NCBI GenBank assembly: GCA_023381095.1
Contig: JAMCTO010000241.1
Coordinates: forward strand, 1-6,244
DNA: 6,244 bases
Source of the DNA: Bacillota bacterium
GTDB lineage: Bacteria > Bacillota > Sulfobacillia > Sulfobacillales > Sulfobacillaceae
Direction of reading: 5' to 3'
Numbering within the stretch: the first letter of the stretch is position 1; each line of letters starts with the position of its first letter. Positions 6,212 to 6,244 of the stretch are shown in pieces. The notes beneath the pieces are model-generated. The model was not told the origin of the DNA. It did no database searches and saw only the letters and a list, made by a program, of their open reading frames with translations. A program made the translations under genes and the position numbers.

Positions 6212-6232
6212 CAAGAAGCCGAGGGCTTCTTG
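6212..6232. terminator. Perfect 9-bp hairpin, possible terminator at the window edge
   Basis: CAAGAAGCC, GAG, GGCTTCTTG forms a perfect 9-bp stem with a three-base loop. The 3' arm is T-rich (TTCTTG) on either strand, but no long T run follows. It could terminate a gene lying beyond the right edge, or separate that gene from the larA-like promoter region. Confidence 0.4.
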
Positions 6233-6244
6233 CCTGATCCAGGA

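Noticed and set aside
1..6244. CRISPR arrays, insertion sequences, tRNA or rRNA genes
   Set aside because: No regularly spaced long repeats, transposase-like frames, terminal repeats of mobile elements or RNA gene signatures were seen on either strand.

Overview
The window holds five protein genes. It looks like an accessory sugar-acid (aldonate or aldarate) catabolism locus from a bacterium with strong AGGAG-type ribosome binding sites and some GTG starts. By impression, the moderately GC-rich sequence and gene content would fit a Firmicutes-type organism such as the Sulfobacillus/Alicyclobacillus group. That taxonomic guess is weak and rests on no database search.

Layout: four genes run left to right. 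They are (1) the 3' part of an aldehyde dehydrogenase resembling alpha-ketoglutarate semialdehyde dehydrogenase (1-1049); (2) a LarC N-terminal-domain protein, LarC1, related to nickel-pincer-nucleotide metallochelatase (1112-1882); (3) an IlvD/Edd-family Fe-S dehydratase with a GTG start (2015-3730); and (4) an NAD-type short-chain dehydrogenase (3782-4546). Gaps are 62, 132 and 51 bases, so one transcript is plausible, possibly with internal control. A convergent gene on the minus strand (4638-5924) encodes a lactate-racemase-like (LarA/DUF2088) protein. The 91-base gap between the convergent genes is rich in palindromes and probably holds a terminator. The last 320 bases (5925-6244) are the noncoding upstream region of the LarA-like gene, with several small repeats and a 9-bp hairpin near the edge.

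Working model (inference): a sugar or hydroxyacid is oxidised by the short-chain dehydrogenase, a sugar acid is dehydrated to a 2-keto-3-deoxy acid, and a later semialdehyde is oxidised to 2-oxoglutarate by the aldehyde dehydrogenase, as in Weimberg-type or glucarate/galactarate pathways. The LarA-like protein could be a nickel-dependent 2-epimerase of the hydroxyacid substrate, with LarC1 helping to make or load its cofactor. LarB, LarE, the LarC2 domain, a transporter, a regulator and the second (2-keto-3-deoxy acid) dehydratase are not in this window. The most interesting points are the stand-alone LarC1 that lacks the LarC2 domain, the LarA homologue with a changed active site, and two short tandem-repeat tracts just upstream of the dehydratase and dehydrogenase start codons.
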